Assembly: GCF_000003815.2 (NCBI RefSeq)
Contig: NC_049982.1
Location: 25,272,182-25,305,529, forward strand
DNA from: Branchiostoma floridae
Taxonomy: Eukaryota > Chordata > Leptocardii > Amphioxiformes > Branchiostomatidae
Reading direction: 5' to 3'
DNA length: 33,348 nt
In this document: positions 1 to 8,975 of the stretch, piece by piece
Numbering within the stretch: position 1 is the stretch's first letter
Layout: the number at the start of each line of letters is the position of its first letter
The notes under the pieces: generated by a model
Told to the model about the DNA's origin: nothing
Database searches by the model: none
The model's input: the letters and a program-made list of their open reading frames with translations, nothing else
Position numbers and translations under genes: made by a program

Positions 1-1272
1 AAAGGAGCTAGCGGTTGCGCCTAAACAGGGTCTGTATACTCAAGAATATCTCGAGAAGGAAGTATCGGAATATTTTGCGGTTTTCATCTTTCAATTCCTC
101 ACTAAGGGACCTTTCCAACCATACCAAGTTTGCCAGGCCGGAACTTAAACTCTAAGCTACAATCTCAGTCTTAAGTCATCAACCTACCCGGTGCCGTGAC
201 TGGCGATGGTTCAAAAAAGGAGCTAGCGGTTGCGCCTAAACAGGGTCTGTATACTCAAGAATATCTCGAGAAGGAAGTATCGGAATATTTTGCGGTTTTC
301 ATCTTTCAATTCCTCACTAAGGGACCTTTCCAACCATACCAAGTTTGCCAGGCCGGAACTTAAACTCTAAGCTACAATCTCAGTCTTAAGTCATCAACCT
401 ACCCGTGCCGTGACAGGCGATGGTTCAAAAAAGGAGCTAGCGGTTGCGCCTAAACAGGGTCTGTATACTCAAGAATATCTCGAGAAGGAAGTATCGGAAT
501 ATTTTGCGGTTTTCATCTTTCAATTCCTCACTAAGGGACCTTTCCAACCATACCAAGTTTGCCAGGCCGGAACTTAAACTCTAAGCTACAATCTCAGTCT
601 TAAGTCATCAACCTACCCGTGCCGTGACAGGCGATGGTTGAAAAAAGGAGATAGCGGTTGCGCCTAAACAGGCTCTGTATACTCAAGAATATCTCGAGAA
701 GGAAGTATCGGAATATTTTGCGGTTTTCATCTTTCAATTCCTCACTAAGGGACCTTTCTAACCATACCAAGTTTGCCAGGCCGGAACTTAAACTCTAAGC
801 TACAATCTCAATCTTAAGTCATCAACCTACCCGTGCCGTGACAGGCGATGGTTGAAAAAAGGAGCTAGCGGTTGTGCCTAAACAGGGTCTATATACTCAA
901 GAATATCTCGAGAAGGAAGTATCGGAATATTTTGCGGTTTTCATCTTTCAATTCCTCACTAAGGGACCTTTCCAACCATACCAAGTTTGCCAGGCCGGAA
1001 CTTAAACTATAAGCTACAATCTCAGTCTTAATTCATCAACCTACCCGGTGCCGTGACAGGCGATGGTTCAAAAAAGGAGCTAGCGGTTCGCCTAAACAGG
1101 GTCTGTATACTCAAGAATATCTCGAAAAGGAAGTATCGGAATATTTTGCGGTTTTCATCTTTCAATTCCTCACTAAGGGACCTTTCCAACCATACCAAGT
1201 TTGCCAGGCCGGAACTTAAACTCTAAGCTACAATCTCAGTCTTAAGTCATCAACCTACCCGGTGCCGTGACA
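1..1272 (+). repeat. Satellite block A: TATCGGAATATT subfamily
   Basis: Six consecutive monomers share GTATCGGAATATT, where the rest of the window has GTATCCGACTATT or GTATCCGAATATT. All carry the GGTCTGT or GGTCTAT form, and none has GGTGTGT. Several join CTACCCG directly to TGCCGTG, one base shorter than usual, giving 214-bp copies. Two copies (around 640 and 850) have GGTTGAAAAAAGG in place of GGTTCAAAAAAGG. The block starts before the window and ends abruptly at the first GACGATGG monomer, so it is a distinct locally amplified subfamily. Confidence 0.85.
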
Positions 1273-1487
1273 GACGATGGTTCAAAAAAGGAGCTAGCGG
1301 TTGCGCCTAAACAGGGTGTGTATACTCAAGAATATCTCGAGAAGGAAGTATCCGACTATTTTGCGGTTTTCATCTTTCAATTCCTCACTAAGGGACCTTT
1401 ACAACCATACCAAGTTTGCCAGGCCGGAACTTAAACTCTAAGCTACAATCTCAGTCTTAAGTCATCAACCTACCCGGTGCCGTGACA
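1273..1487 (+). repeat. Representative full-length 215-bp monomer
   Basis: I use this copy, phased from GACGATGG, as a reference. Landmarks in order: an A6 tract at 1284-1289, a GCTAGC palindrome at 1293-1298, GTATAC at 1320-1325, CTCGAG at 1336-1341, a pyrimidine-rich stretch around 1371-1386, GGCCGG near 1422-1427, and CTTAAG at 1456-1461. Counted from the common GGCGATGG form, 98 of 215 bases are G or C and there are nine CpG dinucleotides. CTCGAG is kept in nearly every copy (lost where it reads CTCGAA). GCTAGC is lost wherever the copy reads GAGATAGC or GACCTAGC. A length of 215 is not a multiple of three, so no reading frame continues from copy to copy. Confidence 0.95.
1429..1462. other. 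Dyad symmetry (potential hairpin) within the monomer
   Basis: The left arm ACTTAAACT (1429-1437) pairs with the right arm AGTCTTAAGT (1453-1462): nine base pairs with one bulged C, around a 15-nt spacer. The same arms occur in almost every monomer. Copies that read CTCACTCTT instead of CTCAGTCTT lose one inner pair, for example near 3175, 11085 and 15165. It is an AT-rich, imperfect inverted repeat. Whether it forms a cruciform or a transcript hairpin cannot be told from sequence, and no function is assigned. Confidence 0.6.
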
Positions 1488-2451
1488 GGCGATGGTTCAA
1501 AAAAGGAGCTAGCGGTTGGGCTTAAACAGGGTCTGTATACTCAAGAATATCTCGAGAAGGAAGTATCCGACTATTTTGCGGTTTTCATCTTTCAATTCCT
1601 CACTAAGGGACCTTTCCAACCATACCAAGTTTGCCAGGCCGGAACTTAAACTCTAAGCTACAATCTCAGTCTTAAGTCATCAACCTACCCGGTGCCGTGA
1701 CAGACGATGGTTCAAAAAAGGAGCTAGCGGTTGCGCCTAAACAGGGTGTGTATACTCAAGAATATCTCGAGAAGGAAGTATCCGACTATTTTGCGGTTTT
1801 CATCTTTCAATTCCTCACTACGGGACCTTTACAACCATACCAAGTTTGCCAGGCCGGAACTTAAACTCTAAGCTACAATCTCAGTCTTAAGTCATCAACC
1901 TACCCGGTGCCGTGACAGGCGATGGTTCAAAAAAGGAGCTAGCGGTTGCGCCTAAACAGGGTCTGTATACTCAAGAATATCTCGAGAAGGAAGTATCCCA
2001 CTATTTTGCGGTTTTCATCTTTCAATTCCTCACTACGGGACCTTTACAACCATACCAAGTTTGCCAGGCCGGAACTTACACTCTAAGCTACAATCTCAGT
2101 CTTAAGTCATCAACCTACCCGGTGCCGTGACAGGCGATGGTTCAAAAAAGGAGATAGCGGTTGCGCCTAAACAGGGTGTGTATACTCAAGAATATCTCGA
2201 GAAGGAAGTATCCGAATATTTTGCGGTTTTCATCTTTCAATTCCTCACTAAGGGAAATTTCCAACCATACCAAGTTTGCCAGGCCGGAACTTAAACTCTA
2301 AGCTACAATCTCAGTCTTAAGTCATCAACCTACCCGGTGCCTTGACAGGCGATGGTTCAAGAAAGGAGATAGCGGTTGCGCCTAAACAGGGTGTGTATAC
2401 TCAAGAATATCTCGAGAAGGAAGTATCCGACTATTTTGCGGTTTTCATCTT

Positions 2452-2677
2452 NNNNNNNNNNNNNNNNNNNNNNNNNNNNNNNNNNNNNNNNNNNNNNNNN
2501 NNNNNNNNNNNNNNNNNNNNNNNNNNNNNNNNNNNNNNNNNNNNNNNNNNNNNNNNNNNNNNNNNNNNNNNNNNNNNNNNNNNNNNNNNNNNNNNNNNNN
2601 NNNNNNNNNNNNNNNNNNNNNNNNNNNNNNNNNNNNNNNNNNNNNNNNNNNNNNNNNNNNNNNNNNNNNNNNNNNNN
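2452..2677. other. Assembly gap, 226 N, in repeat register
   Basis: The left flank stops after CATCTT and the right flank resumes at ACTACAGG. In an intact monomer these are ten bases apart. Ten plus one 215-bp monomer is 225, so the 226 N agree with one missing monomer to within one base. The length looks measured rather than default. Confidence 0.85.
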
Positions 2678-3787
2678 ACTACAGGACCTTTCCAACCATA
2701 CCAAGTTTGCCAGGCCGGAACTTAAACTCTAAGCTACAATCTCAGTCTTAAGTCATCAACCTACCCGGTGCCATGACAGGCGATGGTTCAAAAAAGGAGC
2801 TAGCGGTTGCGCCTAAACAGGGTGTATATACTCAAGAATATCTCGAGACGGAAGTATCCGAATATTTTGCGGTTTTCATCTTTCAATTCCTCACTAAGGG
2901 ACCTTTACAACCATACCAAGTTTGCCATCCCGGAACTTAAACTCTAAGCTACAATCTCACGTCTTAAGTCATCAACCTACCCGGTGCCGTGACAGGCGAT
3001 GGTTCAAAAAAGGAGCTAGCGGTTGCGCCTAAACAGGGTCTATATACTCAAGAATATCTCGAGACGGAAGTATCCGAATATTTTGCGGTTTTCATCTTTC
3101 AATTCCTCACTAAGGGACCTTTACAACCATACCAAGTTTGCCATGCCGGAACTTAAACTCTAAGCTACAATCTCACTCTTAAGTCATCAACCTACCCGGT
3201 GCCGTGACAGGCGATGGTTCAAAAAAGGAGCTAGCGGTTGCGCCTAAACAGGGTGTGTATACTCAAGAATATCTCGAGAAGGAAGTATCCGACTATTTTG
3301 CAGTTTTCGTCTTTTAATTCCACACTAACGGAAGTTTCCAACCATACCAAGTTTGCCAGGCCGGAACTTAAACTCTAAGCTACAATCTCAGTCTTAAGTC
3401 ATCAATCTACCCGCTGCACCGACAGGCGATGGTTCAAAAAAGGAGCTAGCGGTTGCGCCTAAACAGGGTGTGTATACTCAAGAATATCTCGAGAAGGAAG
3501 TATCCGAATATTTTGCGGTTTTCATCTTTCAATTCCTCACTAAGGGAAATTTCCAACCATACCAAGTTTGCCAGGCCGGAACTTAAACTCTAAGCTACAA
3601 TCTCAGTCTTAAGTCATCAATCTACCCGGTGCCTTGACAGGCGATGGTTCAAAAAAGGAGCTAGCGGTTGCGCCTAAACAGGGTCTATATACTCAAGAAT
3701 ATCTCGAGAAGGAAGTATCCGAATATTGTGCGGTTTTCATCTTTCAATTTCTCACTAAGGGACCTTTGCCACCATACCAAGTTTGCC
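2678..3787 (+). repeat. Satellite block C
   Basis: Mixed monomers between two gaps. Two consecutive copies (about 2773-3209) carry CTCGAGACGG, CCTTTACAACC and GCCATCCCGG or GCCATGCCGG, and the same pair recurs around 10890-11320. The copy at 3210-3424 is a diverged type described separately. The last copy carries TATTGTGCGG and CCTTTGCCACC before the gap. Confidence 0.8.
3210..3424 (+). repeat. Diverged monomer with CGTCTTTTAATTCC segment
   Basis: This copy reads GCAGTTTTCGTCTTTTAATT followed by CACACTAACGGAAG, where most copies have GCGGTTTTCATCTTTCAATT and CTCACTAAGGGACC. It ends CCCGCTGCACCGAC. The combination of six or more changes is shared with the copies at 5656-5870 and 32155-32365 and marks a minor subtype. 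Confidence 0.8.
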
Positions 3788-3887
3788 NNNNNNNNNNNNN
3801 NNNNNNNNNNNNNNNNNNNNNNNNNNNNNNNNNNNNNNNNNNNNNNNNNNNNNNNNNNNNNNNNNNNNNNNNNNNNNNNNNNNNNNN
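3788..3887. other. Assembly gap, 100 N, out of register
   Basis: The left flank ends GTTTGCC and the right starts CAGTCTTAAG. In an intact monomer 31 bases separate them, and 246 would be needed for one extra monomer. One hundred fits neither, so this is probably a placeholder of unknown true size. Confidence 0.85.
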
Positions 3888-3904
3888 CAGTCTTAAGTCA
3901 TCAA

Positions 3905-3924
3905 TCCGGTCACCTCGAGTGCAC
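3905..3924. other. Replacement patch upstream of GTGACAGG
   Basis: Between ATCAA and GTGACAGG a normal copy has 13 bases ending CCCGGTGCC. Here there are 20 different bases that include a second CTCGAG, GTGCAC and CACGTG. GTCAC and GTGAC flank the patch as short inverted repeats. It lies 17 bases after a gap, so a mis-joined or poorly polished end is possible. Confidence 0.6.
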
Positions 3925-5655
3925 GTGACAGGCGATGGTTCAAAAAAGGAGCTAGCGGTTGCGCCTAAACATGGTGTGTATACTCAAGAATATCTCGAGA
4001 AGGAAGTATCCGAATATTTTGCGGTTTTCATCTTTCAATTTCTCATTAAGGGACCTTTGCCACCATACCAAGTTTGCCAGGCCGAAACTTAAACTCTAAG
4101 CTACAATCTCAGTCTTAAGTCATCAACCTACCCGGTGCCGTGACAGGCGATGGTTCAAAAAAGGAGCTAGCGGTTGCGCATAAACAGGGTCTATATACTC
4201 AAGAATATCTCGAGAAGGAAGTATCCGAATATTTTTGCGGTTTTCATCTTTCAATTCCTCACTAAGGGACCTTTCCAACCATACCAAGTTTGCCAGGCCG
4301 GAACTTAAACTCTAAGCTACAATCTCAGTCTTAAGTCATCAACCTACCCGGTGCCGTGACAGGCGATGGTTCAAAAAAGGAGATAGCGGTTGCGCCTAAA
4401 CAGGGTGTGTATACTCAAGAATATCTCGAGAAGGAAGTATCCGACTATTTTGGCGGTTTTCATCTTTCAATTCCTCACTAAGGGACCTTTCCAACCATAC
4501 CAAGTTTGCCAGGCCGGAACTTAAACTCTAAGCTACAATCTCAGTCTTAAGTCATCAACCTACCCGGTGCCGTGACAGGCGATGGTTCAAAAAAGGAGCT
4601 AGCGGTTGCGCCTAAACAGGGTGTGTATACTCAAGAATATCTCGAGAAGGAAGTATCCGAATATTTTGCGGTTTTCATCTCTTCAATTTCTCACTAAGGA
4701 GACCTTTGCTGACCATACCAAGTTTGCCAGGCCGGAACTTAAACTCTAAGCTACAATCTCAGTCTTAAGTCATCAACCTACCCGGTGCCGTGACAGGCGA
4801 TGGTTCAAAAAAGGAGATAGCGGTTGCGCCTCTACAGGGTGTGTATACTCAAGAATATCTCGAGAAGGAAGTATCCGACTAGTTTGCGATTTTCATCTTT
4901 CAATTCCTCACTAAGGGACCTTTCCAACCATACCAAGTTTGCCAGGCCGGAACTTAAACTCTAAGCTACAATCTCAGTCTTAAGTCATCAACCTACCCGG
5001 TGCCGTGACAGGCGATGGTTCAAAAAAGGAGCTAGCGGTTGCGCCTATACAGGGTCTGTATACTCAAGAATATCTCGAGAAGGAAGTATCCGACTATTTT
5101 GCGGTTTTCATCTTTCAATTCCTCACTAAGGGACCTTTCCAACCATACCAAGTTTGCCAGGCCGGAACTTAAACTCTAAGCTACAATCTCAGTCTTAAGT
5201 CATCAACCTACCCGGTGCCGTGACAGGCGATGGTTCAAAAAAGGAGCTAGCGGTTGCGCCTAAACAGGGTGTGTATACTCAAGAATATCTCGAGAAGGAA
5301 GTATCCGACTATTTTGCGGTTTTCATCTTTCAATTCCTCACTAAGGGATCTTTCCAACCATACCAAGTTTGTCAAGCCGGAACTTAAACTCTAAGCTACA
5401 ATCTCAGTCTTAAGTCATCAATCTACCCGGTGCCGTGACAGGCGATGGTTCAAAAAAGGACCTAGCGGTTGAGCCTAAACAGGGTCTATATACTCAAGAA
5501 TATCTCGAGAAGGAAGTATCCGACTATTTTGCGGTTTTCATCTTTCAATTTCTCACTAAGGGACCTTTCCAACCATACCAAGTTTGCCAGGCCGGAACTT
5601 AAACTCTAAGCTACAATCTCAGTCTTAAGTCATCAACCTACCCGGTGCCGTGACA

Positions 5656-5870
5656 GACGATGGTTCAAAAAAGGAGCTAGCGGTTGCGCCTAAACAGGGT
5701 GTGTATACTCAAGAATATCTCGAGAAGGAAGTATCCGACTATTTTGCAGTTTTCGTCTTTTAATTCCTCACTAACGGAACTTTCCAACCATACCAAGTTT
5801 GCCAGGCCGGAACTTAAACTCTAAGCTACAATCTCAGTCTTAAGTCATCAACCTACCCGGTGCCGTGACA
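5656..5870 (+). repeat. Diverged monomer, second copy of CGTCTTTTAATTCC type
   Basis: It shares GCAGTTTTCGTCTTTTAATT and ACTAACGGAA with 3210-3424, but keeps CTCACTAACGG and the usual CCCGGTGCCGTGAC end. It therefore looks intermediate between the common type and the other two diverged copies. Confidence 0.75.
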
Positions 5871-8800
5871 GGCGATGGTTCAAAAAAGGAGATAGCGGTT
5901 GCGCCTAAACAGGGTGTGTATACTCAAGAATATCTCGAGAAGGAAGTATCCGACTATTTTGCGGTTTTCATCTTTCAATTCCTCACTAAGGGACCTTTCC
6001 AACCATACCAAGTTTGCCAGGCCGGAACTTAAACTCTAAGCTACAATCTCAGTCTTAAGTCATCAACCTACCCGGTGCCGTGACAGGCGATGGTTCAAAA
6101 AAGGAGCTAGCGGTTGCGCCTAAACAGGGTGTGTATACTCAAGAATATCTCGAGAAGGAAGTATCCGAATATTTTGCGGTTTTCATCTTTCAATTTCTCA
6201 CTAAGGGACCTTTGCCACCATACCAAGTTTGCCACGTCGGAACTTAAACTCTAAGCTACAATCTCAGTCTTAAGTCATCAACCTACCCGGTGCCGTGACA
6301 GGCGATGGTTCAAAAAAGGAGCTAGCGGTTGCGCCTAAACAGGGTGTGTATACTCAAGAATATCTCGAGAAGGTAGTATCCGACTATTTTGCGGTTTTCA
6401 TCTTTCAATTTCTCACTAAGGGACCTTTGCAAACATACCAAGTTTGCCAGGCCGGAACTTAAACTCTAAGCTACAATCTCAGTCTTAAGTCATCAAACTA
6501 ACCGGTGCCGTGAAAGGCGATGGTTCAAAAAAGGAGATAGCGGTTGCGCCTGCACAGGGTGTGTATACTCTAGAATATCTCGAGAAGGAAGTATCCGAAT
6601 ATTGTGCGGTTTTCATCTGTCAATTCTTCACTAAGGGACCTTTCCAACCATACCAAGTTTGCCAGGCCGGAACTTAAACTCTAAGCTACAATCTCAGTCT
6701 TAAGTCATCAACCTACCCGGTGCCGTGACAGGCGATGGTTCAAAAAAGGAGCTAGCGGTTGCGCCTAAACAGGGTCTATATACTCAAGAATATCTCGAGA
6801 AGGAAGTATCCGACTATTTTGCGGTTTTCATCTTTCAATTCCTCACTAAGGGACCTTTCCAACCATACCAAGTTTGCCAGGCCGGAACTTAAACTCTAAG
6901 CTACAATCTCAGTCTTAAGTCATCAACCTACCCGGTGCCGTGACAGGCGATGGTTCAAAAAAGGAGCTAGCGGTTGCGCCTAAACAGGGTCTATATACTC
7001 AAGAATATCTCGAGAAGGAAGTATCCGACTATTTTGCGGTTTTCATCTTTCAATTCCTCACTAAGGGACCTTTCCAACCATACCAAGTTTGCCAGGCCGG
7101 AACTTAAACTCTAAGCTACAATCTCAGTCTTAAGTCATCAACCTACCCGGTGCCGTGACAGGCGATGGTTCAAAAAAGGACCTAGCGGTTGCGCCTAAAC
7201 AGGGTGTGTATACTCAAGAATATCTCGAGAAGGAAGTATCCGACTATTTTGCGGTTTTCATCTTTCAATTCCTCACTAAGGGACCTTTCCAACCATACCA
7301 AGTTTGCCAGGCCGGAAACTTAAACTCTAAGCTACAATCTCAGTCTTAAGTCATCATCCTATCCGGTGGCGTGACAGGCGATGTTCAAAAAAGGAGCTAG
7401 CGGTTGCGCCTAAACAGGGTCTGTATACTCAAGAATATCTCGAGAAGGAAGTATCCGACTATTTTGCGGTTTTCATCTTTCAATTCCTCACTAAGGGACC
7501 TTTACAACCATACCAAGTTTGCCAGGCCGGAACTTAAACTCTAAGCTACAATCTCAGTCTTAAGTCATCAACCTACCCGGTGCCGTGACAGGCGATGGTT
7601 CAAAAAAGGAGCTAGCGGTTGCGCTTAAACAGGGTCTGTATACTCAAGAATATCTCGAGAAGGAAGTATCCGACTATTTTGCGGTTTTCATCTTTCAATT
7701 CCTCACTAAGGGACCTTTCCAACCATACCAAGTTTGCCAGGCCGGAACTTAAACTCTAAGCTACAATCTCAGTCTTAAGTCATCAACCTACCCGGTGCCG
7801 TGACAGACGATGGTTCAAAAAAGGAGCTAGCGGTTGCGCCTAAACAGGGTGTGTATACTCAAGAATATCTCGAGAAGGAAGTATCCGACTATTTTGCGGT
7901 TTTCATCTTTCAATTCCTCACTAAGGGACCTTTCCAACCATACCAAGTTTGCCAGGCCGGAACTTAAACTCTAAGCTACAATCTCAGTCTTAAGTCATCA
8001 ACCTACCCGGTGCCGTGACAGGCGATGGTTCAAAAAAGGAGCTAGCGGTTGGGCCTAAACAGGGTCTATATACTCAAGAATATCTCGAGAAGGAAGTATC
8101 CGACTATTTTGCGGTTTTCATCTTTCAATTCCTCACTAAGGTACCTTTACAACCATACCAAGTTTGCCAGGCCGGAACTTAAACTCTAAGCTACAATCTC
8201 ACTCTTAAGTCATCAACCTACCCGGTGCCGTGACAGGCGATGGTTCAAAAAAGGAGCTAGCGGTTGCGCCTAAACAGGGTCTATATACTCAAGAATATCT
8301 CGAGAAGGAAGTATCCGACTATTTTGCGGTTTTCATCTTTCAATTCCTCACTACGGGACCTTTACAACCATACCAAGTTTGCCAGGCCGGAACTTAAACT
8401 CTAAGCTACAATCTCAGTCTTAAGTCATCAACCTACCCGGTGCCGTGACAGGCGATGGTTCAAAAAAGGAGATAGCGGTTGCGCCTAAACAGGGTCTATA
8501 TACTCAAGAATATCTCGAGAAGGAAGTATCCGACTATTTTGCGGTTTTCATCTTTCAATTCCTCACTAAGGGACCTTTACAACCATACCAAGTTTGCCAG
8601 GCCGGAACTTAAACTCTAAGCTACAATCTCAGTCTTAAGTCATCAATCTACCCGGTGCCGTGACAGGCGATGGTTCAAAAAAGGAGCTAGGGGTTACGCC
8701 TATACAGGGTCTATATACTCAAGAATATCTCGAGAAGGAAGTATCCGACTATTTTGCGGTTTTCATCTTTCAATTCCTCACTACAGGACCTTTACAACCA

Positions 8801-8875
8801 TACCAAGTTTGCCAGGCCGGAACTTAAACTCTAAGCTACAATCTCAGTCTTAAGTCATCAACCTACCCGGTGCCA

Positions 8876-8975
8876 NNNNNNNNNNNNNNNNNNNNNNNNN
8901 NNNNNNNNNNNNNNNNNNNNNNNNNNNNNNNNNNNNNNNNNNNNNNNNNNNNNNNNNNNNNNNNNNNNNNNNNNN
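8876..8975. other. Assembly gap, 100 N, out of register
   Basis: The flanks are GGTGCCA and GTTCAAAAAAGG, which lie about 12 bases apart in a normal monomer. One hundred N fits neither 12 nor about 227, so the length is probably a default. Confidence 0.85.

Larger units (their letters stand above)
1273..2451 (+). repeat. Satellite block B: alternating subtypes
   Basis: There are six monomers. The first four alternate between a GACGATGG/GGTGTGT type (1273, 1703) and a GGCGATGG/GGTCTGT type (1488, 1918), a dimeric arrangement of about 430 bp. The copy at 1918 has CTTACAC in place of CTTAAAC. The copy at 2133 has GAGATAGC and GGGAAATTTCC. The copy at 2348 has TTCAAGAAAGG and ends in the first gap. 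The last three copies resemble blocks at 22912-23565 and 29220-29873. Confidence 0.8.
3888..8875 (+). repeat. Satellite block D
   Basis: About 23 monomers of mixed subtypes with no gap. The copy near 3951 has AAACATGGTGTG and the next has GCGCATAAAC with an extra T in ATATTTTTGCGG. Both types reappear beside truncated units at 22.4-22.8 kb. The copy near 4814 has GACTAGTTTGCGATT. The copy near 4597 has extra bases at CATCTCTTC and AAGGAGACC. From about 6.75 kb the copies are very uniform, mostly GGTCTAT or GGTGTGT with TCCGACTATT. No non-satellite sequence is seen. Confidence 0.85.

Noticed and set aside
1284-1289. T6 on the minus strand as an RNA polymerase III terminator
   Set aside because: An A6 tract is a common satellite feature, and without a promoter the terminator reading has no support.
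1320-1350. Dyad centred on CTCGAG with ATACT and AGTAT arms
   Set aside because: The arms are only five bases, lie at unequal distances from the centre, and the intervening bases do not pair.
1413-1433. Second hairpin AAGTT...AACTT around GGCC
   Set aside because: Five-base arms with a two-base bulge are too weak to separate from chance.
1273-1487. CENP-B box
   Set aside because: No stretch on either strand of the monomer fits the core pattern TTCG-N4-A-N2-CGGG. The CCCGG near CTACCCGGTGCC lacks the other half.
1912-2130. Open reading frames of 64-86 codons recurring in the monomers, including 22906-23133 and 29214-29441
   Set aside because: They are the same satellite segment read again and again. 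Most begin at GTG, have no recognisable domain, change frame from copy to copy, and are stopped in some copies. The longest frames consist largely of N.
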